This document shows, piece after piece, positions 10,351 to 19,978 of a stretch of 64,000 nucleotides of DNA (its first letter is position 1; each line of letters starts with the position of its first letter). The position numbers were made by a program, and so were the translations under genes. This DNA is from Sophora flavescens (lineage: Eukaryota > Streptophyta > Magnoliopsida > Fabales > Fabaceae): the NCBI GenBank assembly GCA_030762895.1, contig CM061069.1, forward strand, positions 84,777,048 to 84,841,047, read 5' to 3'. A model generated the notes under the pieces. The model had not been told where the DNA came from, did not search any database, and saw only the letters and a program-made list of their open reading frames with translations.

Positions 10351-12321
10351 ATGAATATACAGAAGATGAATTATCTTCAGAAGAAGGAGAATTCGAATAG
10401 TACCTATATAAAAATATTAATAGAAAAAAGTAAAAATGTAACAGAAGCCTATATAGATACTGGAGCAAGTCTTTGCCTTGCAACTGAAGCATTGATTGAT
10501 AATTGGGAAAGATTAGAAAAACCATTAAAAATACAAATTACGGATGGATCGATACATTCTTTGTATTGGATAGCAAAAAGAATTACTTTAATAATACAAG
10601 AGAAAATATTTATAATCCCAACAATATATAAACAAGAGACAGGAATAGATATAATTATTGGAAATAATTTCTTACGACTATATCAACCGTTTTGTCAATA
10701 TTTAACATATATTACTTTGAAAACCCCATATATTTATCAAAAACAGAAACGAGAGATTATCACAATACCAATTATCCATACTTCTACATGTACTTATTCA
10801 TCAAAGTTTCAACAGCTGAAACGTGGTGAGATTATTAGCTTAATTTACACAAAAATTCGCCATATATTAGTAAATTTAGAACCAAATAGAATAATATTAG
10901 CCCACATAGAAGAACTTTTAAATAAGGTTTGTAGTGAAAACCCTTTAGACCCAAGAATTAACAAAAATACTGAATTAGTTGAATTAAAATTAAAAGACCC
11001 CACAAAAGAGGTAAAATGTAAGCCAATGATTTACACAAAACAAGATAGAGATGAATTTGCAAAAGGCATTGAAGAAATGTGTAAAAAAGGATTAATTAGA
11101 CCATCGAAAAGTAAGCACTCAGCACTAGCTTTTTATGTAGAAAATCATAATGAAATAAAAAGAGGTAAAAGAAGGATGGTAATTAATTATAAGCAAATTA
11201 ATGAGGCTATGGAAGGAGATGCTTATTTCCTCCCAAGAAAGGATTTAATTATTGAAAGAATTAGAAATATGGATTGGTTTAGCACCTTTGATTGTAAATC
11301 AGGTTTTTACCAAATTAGATTGACTGAAGAATCTAAGGCACTAACAGCATTCAGTTGTCCTCAAGGACAATATGAATGGAATGTACTGCCAATGGGATTA
11401 AAGCAATCACCAGGAATCTTTCAACGACATATAGATTCAATTCTCAAGGAATTCAAAGATTTTTGTCTTATTTATATTGATGACATATTAATCTTTTCAA
11501 ACAAAGGATTAGATGATCACTTTAAAAAGATAGAATTCGTTCTTAACAAATGTTATGAATATGGAATAGTCTTAAGCAAGAAAAAAGCTGTCCTAGCCCA
11601 GAATAGAATTAATTATTTAGGATTAGAAATCGAAAAAGGAAAAATAATAATGCAACGACATGTACTAGAAAAACTTCAAAATTTTCCAACAACATTAAAG
11701 GATAAAAAGGATTTACAAAGATTTCTTGGACTACTAACATATATTTCAAATGAAGGTTTTATCAAAAATCTTACAGCAGAAAGAAGAATCCTTCAACAAA
11801 AATTAAAGAAGGATGCCCACTGGACTTGGACTGATGAGGATGATAGACTTATTATAAAAATGAAAGACTTATGCCGGGATCTTCCTAAGCTATATCATCC
11901 ATCGGATGACGATATAATAATTATTGAGACTGATGCCTCAAATGACTGTTGGGAAGGTGTTATGAAAGCAAAACCCCCTGGATACAAAAATGAATTACTG
12001 TGCCGATATATGTCAGGAACTTTTTCAGACAGTGAGATTAATTATCCCACTCATGAAAAAGAGACATTGGCTTTAATCCGTATGTTGGAAAAACATCGGA
12101 TTTATCTACTGGATAAGGACTTTATTGTCCGAACCGATTCTACCTATGTTGCAGGTTTTAAGAACTTAAATCATAAAGGAACTTACAAACAAGGACGATT
12201 GATTAGATGGCAAATGAAACTTGCCGAATACAGTTACTCAATCTCTCACATTAAGGGAGATAAAAATGTTCTTGCAGATATTTTATCAAGAGAATGGAGC
12301 AATCAACAACTGAAGACATAA
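10351..12321 (+). CDS. Viral polyprotein: aspartic protease, reverse transcriptase, RNase H (endogenous copy)
   Basis: 656 codons without a stop. The protease active site is DTGAS at about residue 36. The RT palm carries FSTFDCKSGFYQI, the LPMGLKQSPGIFQ segment and the catalytic YIDD at residues 375-378. RNase H begins at ETDAS (about residue 528), with the later catalytic glutamate in HEKETLAL and aspartate in RTDSTYV. No integrase follows, as expected for a pararetrovirus that replicates from a tRNA-primed pregenomic RNA. The length suits ORF V of caulimo- and soymoviruses. It looks intact at the level of motifs, but the surrounding copy is defective. The upstream frame begins in the coat gene tail without overlap. 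Confidence 0.85.
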   Translation: MNIQKMNYLQKKENSNSTYIKILIEKSKNVTEAYIDTGASLCLATEALIDNWERLEKPLKIQITDGSIHSLYWIAKRITLIIQEKIFIIPTIYKQETGIDIIIGNNFLRLYQPFCQYLTYITLKTPYIYQKQKREIITIPIIHTSTCTYSSKFQQLKRGEIISLIYTKIRHILVNLEPNRIILAHIEELLNKVCSENPLDPRINKNTELVELKLKDPTKEVKCKPMIYTKQDRDEFAKGIEEMCKKGLIRPSKSKHSALAFYVENHNEIKRGKRRMVINYKQINEAMEGDAYFLPRKDLIIERIRNMDWFSTFDCKSGFYQIRLTEESKALTAFSCPQGQYEWNVLPMGLKQSPGIFQRHIDSILKEFKDFCLIYIDDILIFSNKGLDDHFKKIEFVLNKCYEYGIVLSKKKAVLAQNRINYLGLEIEKGKIIMQRHVLEKLQNFPTTLKDKKDLQRFLGLLTYISNEGFIKNLTAERRILQQKLKKDAHWTWTDEDDRLIIKMKDLCRDLPKLYHPSDDDIIIIETDASNDCWEGVMKAKPPGYKNELLCRYMSGTFSDSEINYPTHEKETLALIRMLEKHRIYLLDKDFIVRTDSTYVAGFKNLNHKGTYKQGRLIRWQMKLAEYSYSISHIKGDKNVLADILSREWSNQQLKT

Positions 12322-12365
12322 TGAAGCATATTCAATATCAAGAAATGCTCGAGAAGTAGAAGATA

Positions 12366-13562
12366 ATGGAGCTTGACTTGATCAGAACAAATATTGAAGT
12401 ACTAAAGTTTCAATTACAGGCAAAAGGAGCATCTGTAAAAGAAGACCCTATGAAAAACATAAAACAACAGGTACAGGAAAGCACTAATGAAAAATGGTAC
12501 ACTATCTTCAATGGACCACACCCAGGTGTTTACAATGAATGGCACAAAGCAGCCCCTCACTGCATTGGAATTTCCGGAGTCCATCACAAAGGATTTCGTA
12601 CCAAAGAAGAAGCAGAAAAGGCTTTGATAGACTACCAAAAAGAACAAGATAAGGGCAAAGAAGTTTATCTTGGCCCAAGGACTTTCTCTGAAACCATAAA
12701 GACTCCACCAGCCCAAAACACTTCATTAAGAATACTTGGAAGAATTCCTTCTTCCATTGATGACTACCAAATCCCTTCAAGAAAAGATCATGAACTTCAA
12801 GTTCAATTTTCCAAAGAAATTTTTTTTGAAAACCTAAAAAGACTGACCAACTGGTCCGAAAAGGAAAAAATTAATTGTTTTTACATGGTCAACCGAAATA
12901 TTTTCGGAGTTAAGGCCGTAATTACTCCTGGAGCAACATCGATTCTTACATTTAATATGTTCCAATTTGGACTTATTGAATGTCTCTACCTTAGTCAAGA
13001 CTTGGAAGAAATCAAATTATTTCCATATAATTTGAAGGAAGCCATCCAGAACTATCAAAAGAATGTCGCAAGGGATAGAACTATCTTTCTGAAGTTCTAT
13101 TCAACCTACCCAGATTTTGTCACCAAACAACCCACAAAGAATTTAATTTTCATTGGAGTAAGTAATAATAGTTTCTCCATACGAGATGAACCTACTGGAG
13201 AAGACTATAGTGAAGAAAAGATTGTTACAATTCTAGCAAATCAACTGGCGAGTATCTTTACTCAATGCCAAATAATTGGTAAAGATTCTTTCATAAAAGC
13301 CATGTACAAAGGTCCACATACTTTGCTACTCAGCAAGACTAGTGGAAAATTGATTAGAGAAAGAGACCTAGCACTACTGACGAACTTTGAATTACCATTC
13401 TATATGTTGCAAGGACTTTCGATGAATTACCAACCAGCTGTCCTCGACTTGTTATGCTCAATGATTAAGGAGAATGGCAATCACGCATGTGAAAGATGCG
13501 TAAAACAAAAAGACTGTCGACAAGATGACAAGGATTCAGACGAAGCCATTATTGAAGAATGA
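12366..13562 (+). CDS. Viral transactivator/viroplasmin (endogenous copy)
   Basis: 398 codons, open. Residues about 40-90 form the viroplasmin RNase-H-like fold (WYTIFNGPHPGVYNEW, then FRTKEEAEKAL). The middle contains the TPGATSILTFNMFQFGLIE region, and a Cys-rich tail (CERCVKQKDC) follows. In caulimoviruses this protein builds inclusion bodies and lets ribosomes reinitiate on the polycistronic RNA. It follows the polymerase ORF by 45 bases, and its stop overlaps the first as-1-like element of the downstream promoter. The family assignment is firm; activity is not implied. Confidence 0.8.
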   Translation: MELDLIRTNIEVLKFQLQAKGASVKEDPMKNIKQQVQESTNEKWYTIFNGPHPGVYNEWHKAAPHCIGISGVHHKGFRTKEEAEKALIDYQKEQDKGKEVYLGPRTFSETIKTPPAQNTSLRILGRIPSSIDDYQIPSRKDHELQVQFSKEIFFENLKRLTNWSEKEKINCFYMVNRNIFGVKAVITPGATSILTFNMFQFGLIECLYLSQDLEEIKLFPYNLKEAIQNYQKNVARDRTIFLKFYSTYPDFVTKQPTKNLIFIGVSNNSFSIRDEPTGEDYSEEKIVTILANQLASIFTQCQIIGKDSFIKAMYKGPHTLLLSKTSGKLIRERDLALLTNFELPFYMLQGLSMNYQPAVLDLLCSMIKENGNHACERCVKQKDCRQDDKDSDEAIIEE

Positions 13563-13620
13563 TGTAAGCACTGACGTCGTCAAGCATTATTGGAAGGATG
13601 ACGTAAGCAATGACGTCATC
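13561..13620 (+). promoter_or_regulatory. Duplicated as-1-like TGACG elements of the viral promoter
   Basis: Two related blocks, 13561-13582 and 13597-13620, each contain TAAGCA followed by a TGACGTC palindrome. The second block has two TGACGT cores 10 bp apart, the layout bound by TGA-type bZIP factors in the CaMV 35S promoter (as-1). They lie about 75-135 bp upstream of the TATA box. Confidence 0.75.
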
Positions 13621-13694
13621 ATGAATTATTAAAATGTCTGATTGATTGTAATAGTTCAGGGACTCTTTTGTAAATTACTTAGCCCTTCTGATTG

Positions 13695-13703
13695 TATAAA
13701 TAA
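13695..13703 (+). promoter_or_regulatory. TATA box of the pregenomic RNA promoter
   Basis: TATAAATAA lies between the transactivator and movement ORFs, downstream of the as-1-like elements. Transcription would start near 13725-13735, giving a leader of roughly 310 nt before the movement ORF. Confidence 0.7.
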
Positions 13704-13843
13704 GCCTTCGAAGGCAAAGGAGAGGGCAGAGCATCTGAAAGAAAATTTCAATCTCTCTCTTCTCTCTGAGAAGTTCTAAGCTATGCTTAGCGATTCCTTG
13801 AGTGTGGAATCACCTAGTTCTATGTACTTCACTTCTGATTATA

Positions 13844-13849
13844 AATAAA
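13844..13849 (+). terminator. Viral poly(A) signal
   Basis: AATAAA about 115-120 nt downstream of the inferred transcription start. This is the normal position in Caulimoviridae, where the signal is bypassed on the first pass and used after going round the circle. A second AATAAA is at 13932-13937. Confidence 0.5.
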
Positions 13850-14044
13850 CTACTTTCATATATTCCTCTACTTCACTACTTTACCTTCATTACTTTCATT
13901 ACTTCCAACTACTCGTTAAAATTCCAACTTGAAATAAACGGAAGCTGCGGTGGACCAAGAAACCCAGAATCACTTTAAAAAAGCTCAGATCAGGTATGAC
14001 TCATCATCTATTCAATTTCATTTGGTTTATACTAGGAATTAATC

Positions 14045-14968
14045 ATGTCTGAAATAGAAAAGGAAATAATTAATAATACTGATGTAGAACATTTACAAAT
14101 TACTGAAGAAGATGGAAACTATGAAGGAAGTATCTTAATAGATCCGAAATTATTTCAAAAGATTCAGAAGGAGGACTTGAATTTATCTAAAGATGCAAAT
14201 ATGAAAAAATTAGGAGGAATACTGAAACGTTTTAATCAAAAAGAAAATATAATATATTATGGAAAAATAATTAATGAGACACCAATAGATATATCTGAAA
14301 CACAAGGAAACACATGCATACAACTATTAAATAAGAAAAAATTAATTGAGTTAAAAAGGAACTTAAAAAAGGAATCACATAGAAAGAAAATAGGATACAT
14401 TCATATAGGAGCAATACAAGTCTTAATTAAGGCAACTTTTCAAGAAGGAATAGATTCACAAATTGAATTAATCCTAAAAGATAATAGAATAACAGATCCT
14501 AAGGATAAAATATTAGGAGTAATCGAAGGAAACTTAGCTTATGTTAAGTTAAAATTCGAAATACACCCAAATATTGGAATACCATTAGATACTCAAAGAT
14601 TAGACCAATCATTGACTATGGAACATAGATTTTTAAGAAACAATCTGATGAGAACCGGAGACAAGATTTTCTCAATTACTTATTGCGTTAATTATGCACT
14701 AACAAACTCACATCATAGTATTACTTTTAGAAATAATGATAGAATAGATATACCAAGACTATTTGAAGAAATAGGAAAGATTTATTATCCTAAAAGAAAT
14801 GACTTAACGGAATTAGGAATTTCTATAAGAAATCCAAGATCACTAAGTTTTAGGCAGATCCCTAAACCAATTACTTTCCCAGAAACAGAAGAAAATAAAG
14901 ACAAAAATATAGATAAATTATCAAACCAAGTAAGAGATCTGGCCCAATATTTAAGAAATAGAATATGA
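14045..14968 (+). CDS. Viral movement protein, 30K superfamily (endogenous copy)
   Basis: 307 codons, open. The central beta-rich core shows the Caulimoviridae pattern: KIGYIHIGAIQVLIKATF, then IELILKDNRI with the conserved aspartate, GNLAYVKLKFEIHP, and YCVNYALTNSHHSITF. Proteins of this superfamily form tubules through plasmodesmata for cell-to-cell spread. The C-terminal part is polar and probably carries a coiled coil. The stop overlaps the next ATG (ATATGAAT). It is the first ORF after the promoter and leader, where soymoviruses place ORF Ia. Confidence 0.8.
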   Translation: MSEIEKEIINNTDVEHLQITEEDGNYEGSILIDPKLFQKIQKEDLNLSKDANMKKLGGILKRFNQKENIIYYGKIINETPIDISETQGNTCIQLLNKKKLIELKRNLKKESHRKKIGYIHIGAIQVLIKATFQEGIDSQIELILKDNRITDPKDKILGVIEGNLAYVKLKFEIHPNIGIPLDTQRLDQSLTMEHRFLRNNLMRTGDKIFSITYCVNYALTNSHHSITFRNNDRIDIPRLFEEIGKIYYPKRNDLTELGISIRNPRSLSFRQIPKPITFPETEENKDKNIDKLSNQVRDLAQYLRNRI

Positions 14969-15159
14969 ATAGGGAAAAGGAACTAAGAAATATTTATGAA
15001 AAATATCAGAATAGAATAAATCTAGATAAAAAGAATATAAAAGAATTTATAACCCCTTATTTAGAAAGTAACAATCAAGAACAAATAGAAAAATATATTA
15101 TAGAAAAAGAAAAAGAGCTTATTAATATAAGGAATAAAAGAGAAAAATATAAACAATAA
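14965..15159 (+). CDS. Small Lys/Glu-rich viral ORF after the movement gene
   Basis: 64 codons, start overlapping the movement protein stop. Helical and highly charged (ELRNIYEKYQNRINLDKKNI, EKYIIEKEKELINIRNK). No family recognised. A compact overlap with its neighbour argues for a real viral ORF, perhaps equivalent to the small ORF Ib of soymoviruses. Confidence 0.45.
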   Translation: MNREKELRNIYEKYQNRINLDKKNIKEFITPYLESNNQEQIEKYIIEKEKELINIRNKREKYKQ

Positions 15160-15260
15160 ATATTAGAAAAAATAGAAAAATAACTTCTACTCAAAAATCA
15201 TTATCTAATTACTTTAGATTAACTGCACCACCTTTTGAGGAAAGCGATAACGAATAAACA

Positions 15261-15515
15261 ATGGAAATATATTCTGAGTTTGATAATCAAACAGAAAATG
15301 AAATATTAAGTATTCTAGTAATGGATTTACCTATCGACTGTAAACAATTAATAATTGAAAAAATAAAGACTCAATTTAGACAAGAGGATTATTATCTTGC
15401 AATTATTTCGTTAGATATAGAATGGAACTATATGGAAGAAATAAAATTATCTTTTGAATATGATAGACTATCATTATCTGACATATATGAAGACTGGGAT
15501 TTATTAGACGATTAA
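15261..15515 (+). CDS. Small viral ORF, first member of a tandem paralogous pair
   Basis: 84 codons, ending in TAA directly followed by the ATG of the next ORF. The segment ILSILVMDLPIDCKQLIIEK is closely matched in the following ORF, so the two are probably products of a tandem duplication. The acidic C terminus (YEDWDLLDD) is unique to this copy. Function unknown. Confidence 0.5.
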   Translation: MEIYSEFDNQTENEILSILVMDLPIDCKQLIIEKIKTQFRQEDYYLAIISLDIEWNYMEEIKLSFEYDRLSLSDIYEDWDLLDD

Positions 15516-15782
15516 ATGGATCAAGAAATATTAAGTATTTTGGTAATGAAAATACCCAAAGACTGCAAGCAAATAATAATTAACAAAATAAAACACCAAC
15601 ACTGGCAAGAAGAACTCTATTTAAAACAAATAGTGCAAAGAGTACAATTAGCATTTTGTGAAGAAGAACGAGATCAATTAATCAAAGACATAATGGAAAT
15701 AGATGAATCTATAATGGACTATGGGTATGAATTATTAGTAACCCAAATTATGCATGAAAATAATCATCCAGATTATGTCTAA
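15516..15782 (+). CDS. Small viral ORF, second member of the tandem paralogous pair
   Basis: 88 codons, abutting its neighbour stop-to-start (TAAATG). It shares ILSILVMKIPKDCKQIIINK with the upstream ORF, then diverges into an acidic helical tail ending NHPDYV. It ends 43 bases before the primer-binding site. Function unknown. Confidence 0.5.
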   Translation: MDQEILSILVMKIPKDCKQIIINKIKHQHWQEELYLKQIVQRVQLAFCEEERDQLIKDIMEIDESIMDYGYELLVTQIMHENNHPDYV

Positions 15783-15824
15783 TTACTACCACTACCTGGA
15801 AGAAATAGAAGAGTGGTACCGAAC

Positions 15825-15836
15825 TGGTATCAGAGC
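15825..15836 (+). promoter_or_regulatory. tRNA-Met primer-binding site of the endogenous pararetrovirus
   Basis: TGGTATCAGAGC is complementary to the 3' end of plant initiator tRNA-Met and is the standard minus-strand primer site of Caulimoviridae. Its position downstream of the movement gene, not in the leader upstream of it, is the arrangement of soymoviruses. Confidence 0.8.
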
Positions 15837-15856
15837 TAAGTACTAGCTAAGTAATA

Positions 15857-16072
15857 ATGAGTACTCTATACATAGAAAAATTTGTTCACTATCTAAGTAT
15901 GATATACTTAACAAACCAAAACAGATTAAAATACTTAATACAAGAATTAAAAGATGAAGCAACTGATACATGTAATAAACATATGGAATATCACTGTGAA
16001 TACTGTGATTGCAACGAATACGACAGAAAAATAGATTTGATAAAAATTATAATTGAAAAATTAAATTTATAA
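15857..16072 (+). CDS. Small Cys/His-rich viral ORF at the right end of the copy
   Basis: 71 codons, open. It contains a dense cluster CNKHMEYHCEYCDCNEYD that could bind a metal. It begins 20 bases after the primer-binding site and is the last open frame before the host-like flank. No family recognised. Confidence 0.4.
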   Translation: MSTLYIEKFVHYLSMIYLTNQNRLKYLIQELKDEATDTCNKHMEYHCEYCDCNEYDRKIDLIKIIIEKLNL

Positions 16073-16080
16073 TTAGATCA

Positions 16081-16620
16081 ACCTGATCTATAGATCCAAC
16101 GGCTCATAATATGTACACACTGTTGAAGTGTCACATACGATGTCAAAGAAATTGTGTCAGTTTAGCAAAACTCTTCAATTTTATACATAAAAATACAATG
16201 TCTCACTAGGTGTCAAATCGAGTGGCATATTATTGAAAATTGTAGAGCAATTAAATTTCATCTGATTTTTTTAAAAATAATAGTCCATCAATCTATCTAA
16301 AATTAAATTTAATGTGATAGGAATACTGTGTTATCTCTTAACGATTCCTACATGAAATTTTAAATGGATCCAATCATTATATATCATCTATTTTTATTTT
16401 TATTTTTATAATTTAAGCATATTATCTCTCCAATCCGATAACTTATAAAAAAATTTAAATGGATCCAACGAGTGCTTCCACATAATTCAGGAATTGGATT
16501 TTTTTTTTTTAAAAAATAAGACCAATATAGGGAAATTACTACAAGCATAGTTGTTTGTGGAAGCACCCATCAAATATGGGGTGCTTGTCAAGCACCTCCT
16601 CCATTTGTACTTATGTTTTT
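16081..16620. other. Non-coding AT-rich DNA
   Basis: No gene seen. It contains a small perfect-stem hairpin at 16561-16586 (AAGCACCC ... GGGTGCTT) that may belong to the transposon on its right. Confidence 0.5.
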
Positions 16621-17745
16621 AGGCACCCCATCAAGGTGGATGCTAACATAAAGTAGGTGTTTTAGTGGTATACCAGTATATCCCAAAAAAGTTTCATCTG
16701 GAATATTTTTGACCATTGAATATAATAATTAAATAATGAGTGATCCAGATTTATTATTCCAAAAAAAATTTGAAAACCAAAAAAACTGAAAAATACTTTT
16801 TGCCCTAAACCCCTTCTAGGCTCCCACCCTACCATCCAAACCCTAATTTCTCCACCACCACCAGCCGCCACCACCCCCTTCATCCCTACCCCCACCCCTC
16901 CGCCACCTACCTACAACAACCACCCCCACCCCACCCCACCATCCTCTCATCATTGAAACCCAGATGTACACGGAACAGGGAACGAGTATGAGCAGGTCGC
17001 GACGGTGCTGAACTGGGTCGGCGTGATGGCGGAGATCTGACCACCGTCCTCACCCCTCTTCCCCTCAACCCATATCTACTATCTGATCTGCTTTCCCGTT
17101 CAACCACCCCCAGATCTAATGCGGTGCAGCTCGCGGTGGAGAGAGACCGTGATGGCGTGGTGGCTCTGAGTGGTCCTCTACGGTGGTGACTTGCGGTCGA
17201 GATGGGCGGGCCTTCATCTTCTTCCTCTGGGTTTGGTCTCTATCCCTAGATTGCGGCCACCTGTTGCTGATTGGTGTGTTCCCCTTCTTAACCTTTGCCA
17301 TATCTTGGTGGAAAGTATAGAGAAGGTGGCAATAGTTATACATATGTTCTTTATTGGATGGATTTGGATGTAAATACCGTAACACTTATTGTGCCTTGTT
17401 CTTGTTGGACCATTGAAGGTTACGTTAAGATTTTGCATATTCTCATCCATCATTGTTTGATTAAAGCTTCTATCCATTTGATTACCCTCTAGTTTCATTG
17501 TTTTATGGAGATGGGTTTAGTTTTCTGGACAGTGGGGAAGAAGGGACCGAAGAGTTGATGGTTGGAGAGGTTGAGGGCGGTGACGGCGGCGGCGGCGGCG
17601 GTGGAGTTGCAGGTGGCGGTGGTGGGTGGAGGTTGGACTGAAAGAGATAACTAAGGGTATAATTGGGTATAAAAATTATTAAATGGTATATATGGGTATA
17701 CCACTACTTCATACTAGAATCCACCTCCCATCAAGTGCACTTCAT
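16621..17745. mobile_element. Probable non-autonomous DNA transposon with GC-rich interior
   Basis: The ends are imperfect inverted repeats. Left 16664-16684 (AGTGGTATACC...) pairs with right 17685-17705 (...GGTATACCACT), 18 of 21 bases. Outside these, CACTTGATGGG/GGTGGAT-type words at about 16630-16655 pair more loosely with 17708-17735. The interior (about 16800-17640) is strikingly GC-rich in AT-rich surroundings, with CCACC/GGTGG-rich stretches and open frames on both strands that show no known domain. Such GC-rich cores in TIR-bounded elements often derive from captured gene pieces (Pack-MULE style), but no parent gene is evident. No target duplication was established. Confidence 0.45.
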
Positions 17746-18540
17746 AGTTGCTCTAAGAAGCAAACCCAACTCTGCTCTCATAAGCAAACCCAACTTTGAT
17801 GTGAAGGTTTTTTTTTTTTTTTTTTTGCTGTATGCCAACTTTATTGAATTTGTTTAAGCCAAAATATGTTTGTCAATGTAAATTCTTGAAATATATGAAA
17901 TTAATGATCAACAGCAGATTTATAATATGATGTCAACTAAAATATAAAAAGTTTAAGGGATGTGCAAACTCAGATTTATCTAGATTCACTCTTCTCTTGA
18001 CCTGTTCTCAAGAATAACATTGAAGGGATTTTGTAACTATCAACCTCAAGCTTTATTCAAGTGCTTGAAATCTTTATGCTTCAAAGCACTTCTCTTTTTC
18101 ATCAAGGAATCATCTCCTTGTTATAATGATATCTAGCGGCAGAGAAACTCTCTTCCTAGAGATGAAATTCTCTCTCAAATCAAAAATCTTTTTTTTCGGT
18201 GTTTCTATCAAAAAATAAAAAATTGAATTACTCTAACTAATGAAGATTTTACAAATTGAAGCACTAAACAAAATAAAATAGTGAAATGAGATAGCTTTGC
18301 TCTTTTCTTTTTCAAATTCGTATTCTTTATGCATGTTCACAGTTCTCTTTGATTTTGATTACTAATTATAGATTCTCAAACTGACTTAGTTTTAGTAGTC
18401 TAATGTATGATCTTATCCCTTGATTTACTCTACAGCTGTTTGAATAATAATCATTGATATATCTCAATAATAATGATTTAATCTTATTTGAATCTTAACC
18501 CTTAATTTGATTATTTATCCCATATACGTTGGGTTTTAAC
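17746..18540. other. Non-coding AT-rich DNA with a long T tract
   Basis: Contains an uninterrupted T tract at about 17809-17826. No open frame of interest and no recognisable repeat structure. Confidence 0.5.
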
Positions 18541-19640
18541 TCACTACGGGAAGCCATTGTTTGGGAAGCCCACGATGGAGGATTAGTAGATCATTTTGGA
18601 CGAGATAAAACCATGTCTTTAGTAAAAGAGAATTTCTATTGGCCAAGGTTTGAAAGAGATGTTAACAGACTCAAAGATGCAAAAAGTGTCACTTGACCAA
18701 GACCAAAAGCCAAAACACAAGGTTATAATGCCACTTCTTGTTCCGGAAGCACATTAGGAAGATGTTAGCATGGACTTCGTTCTTTGACTACCTTGGACCC
18801 AGCGTCGGAAAGATTCCATAATGGTAGTGGGAGACCGGTTTTCAAATATGGCCTATTTCATTACATGTCAGAAGACTAATGATGTTGTTCTGGTTGCATA
18901 CTTATACTTCAAAGAAACAGTTCATCTTCATGGAATTCCGAAAACCATCACTTCTGATCGAGATGTCAAGTTCTTAAGCCACTTTTGGAGAACCCTATGG
19001 AAAAAGATAGGTACCAAGCTTGAATTCAGTAGTGCCAGTCAACCTCAGACAGATGGAAAAACTGAAGCAGTTAACATGCTTTTGGGAAATTTACTTTGGA
19101 TATTTTGCGGTAAAAAACTGAACCATGGGATGTTGTCCTTGCACGGGTTGAATTTTCTTACAACAATTCCACTAATCAAGCCATTGGAAGATGCCCATTT
19201 GAAGAAGCATACGACACTCACCCACATAGTTCGCTAGACTTAACGCCATCATCTGATAAGCAACAGTTTAGTGCAGATGCAGACGTAGAGCGAAAGAACT
19301 CAAGAAGTTACATGAACAAGTTCAAGAGTGGATTAAGAAGCAGAATTCAAGGTATAAGGCTCAACGTGACAACAACTGAAAGCAACACGTTTTTAAAGTG
19401 GGAGATTTGGTATGGATACATCTGCGGAAGGAACGATTTCCCAAGCAACCACATGCTAAGCTGTCCCCTAGAGCTGAAGGTCCATTCAGAATCCTGTAGA
19501 AAATCAACGACAATGCATACAAGGTCGAGCTACCAGGAACTTATTATGTCTCTGCAACCTTCAACGAAGTTGATCTTTCACCATATTTGGATGATGAAAT
19601 AGAACTTAACTCGGGGTGAGTTCTATCCAACCCGGGGAGA
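18541..19640 (+). pseudogene. Ty3/gypsy chromovirus integrase remnant
   Basis: A frame-broken, 5'-truncated integrase. The His half of the zinc-binding region (EAHDGGLVDHFGRDKT, then NFYWPRFERDV) opens at 18541. The catalytic core follows in 18821-19237 (HGIPKTITSDRDVKFLSHFW with the second aspartate; SSASQPQTDGKTEAVN with the glutamate). Degraded C-terminal integrase sequence (AKLSPRAEGPFRI-like, VSATFNEVDLSPY-like) is scattered over three frames to about 19610. Protease, RT and RNase H are absent. Sequence style matches plant chromovirus-type gypsy elements. Several stops and frameshifts make it inactive. Confidence 0.75.
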
Positions 19641-19978
19641 ATTATACAACTGCATGATTTAGAAGTCCCCCCCATGATATACAAACCCCCTACATTAACA
19701 ATAGTCATTACTCTTAACATTAAACCACCTAGCCACTATTTTTGATATTTTCATTTCTTGCATTCCCATAATATTTCAGTGTTTCTAGCTTACTTATAGC
19801 TGTATCCAAGGCCTTTAGGATTACTATAAATAGGGTCAAGCTTTCCTTGTATTATCATCTTTGAGTTTATGAAAGTTGTGGACTTATCTTTGTGAGAATT
19901 AGAGAGTGGATCATCTCTTGTTTCTGTAATAGTCATACAAGTGCAATGTCATGCAAGTCTAATTGCATCTTTGGGTTT
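19641..19978 (+). repeat. Probable 3' LTR start of the chromovirus remnant
   Basis: A purine-rich CCCGGGGAGA at about 19632 follows the integrase remnant, as a polypurine tract would, and the DNA beyond it contains a TATA box (TATAAATA, 19825-19832) followed by a plausible leader. No second LTR copy is in the window, so the end was not defined. Confidence 0.45.

Larger units (their letters stand above)
8288..16080 (+). mobile_element. Endogenous pararetrovirus (Caulimoviridae, soymovirus-like), permuted near-complete copy
   Basis: All recognisable Caulimoviridae modules lie on one strand within 7.8 kb: small coiled-coil ORFs, coat protein with zinc knuckle, protease-RT-RNase H, transactivator/viroplasmin, a promoter with as-1-type elements, a movement protein and a tRNA-Met primer-binding site. 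There is no integrase and no LTR. The copy is circularly permuted relative to virion DNA: the primer-binding site, where viral numbering normally begins, lies 8 kb into it. Separate movement, coat, polymerase and transactivator ORFs, with the primer site downstream of the movement gene, favour a soymovirus-like relative over caulimo-, petu- or florendoviruses. The coat ORF is frameshifted and one zinc ligand is replaced, so this is an old, probably inert copy. The edges are approximate. Confidence 0.85.

Noticed and set aside
15825..15836. TGGTATCAGAGC sites (also 24796-24807 and inverted at 45853-45864) as tRNA-Met gene fragments
   Set aside because: Each stands alone next to an LTR or in a pararetrovirus at the primer position; no tRNA body is present.
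16907..17107. Arg/Ser-rich frame and other frames in the GC-rich transposon core
   Set aside because: Open frames overlap on both strands and reflect composition; no recognisable protein.
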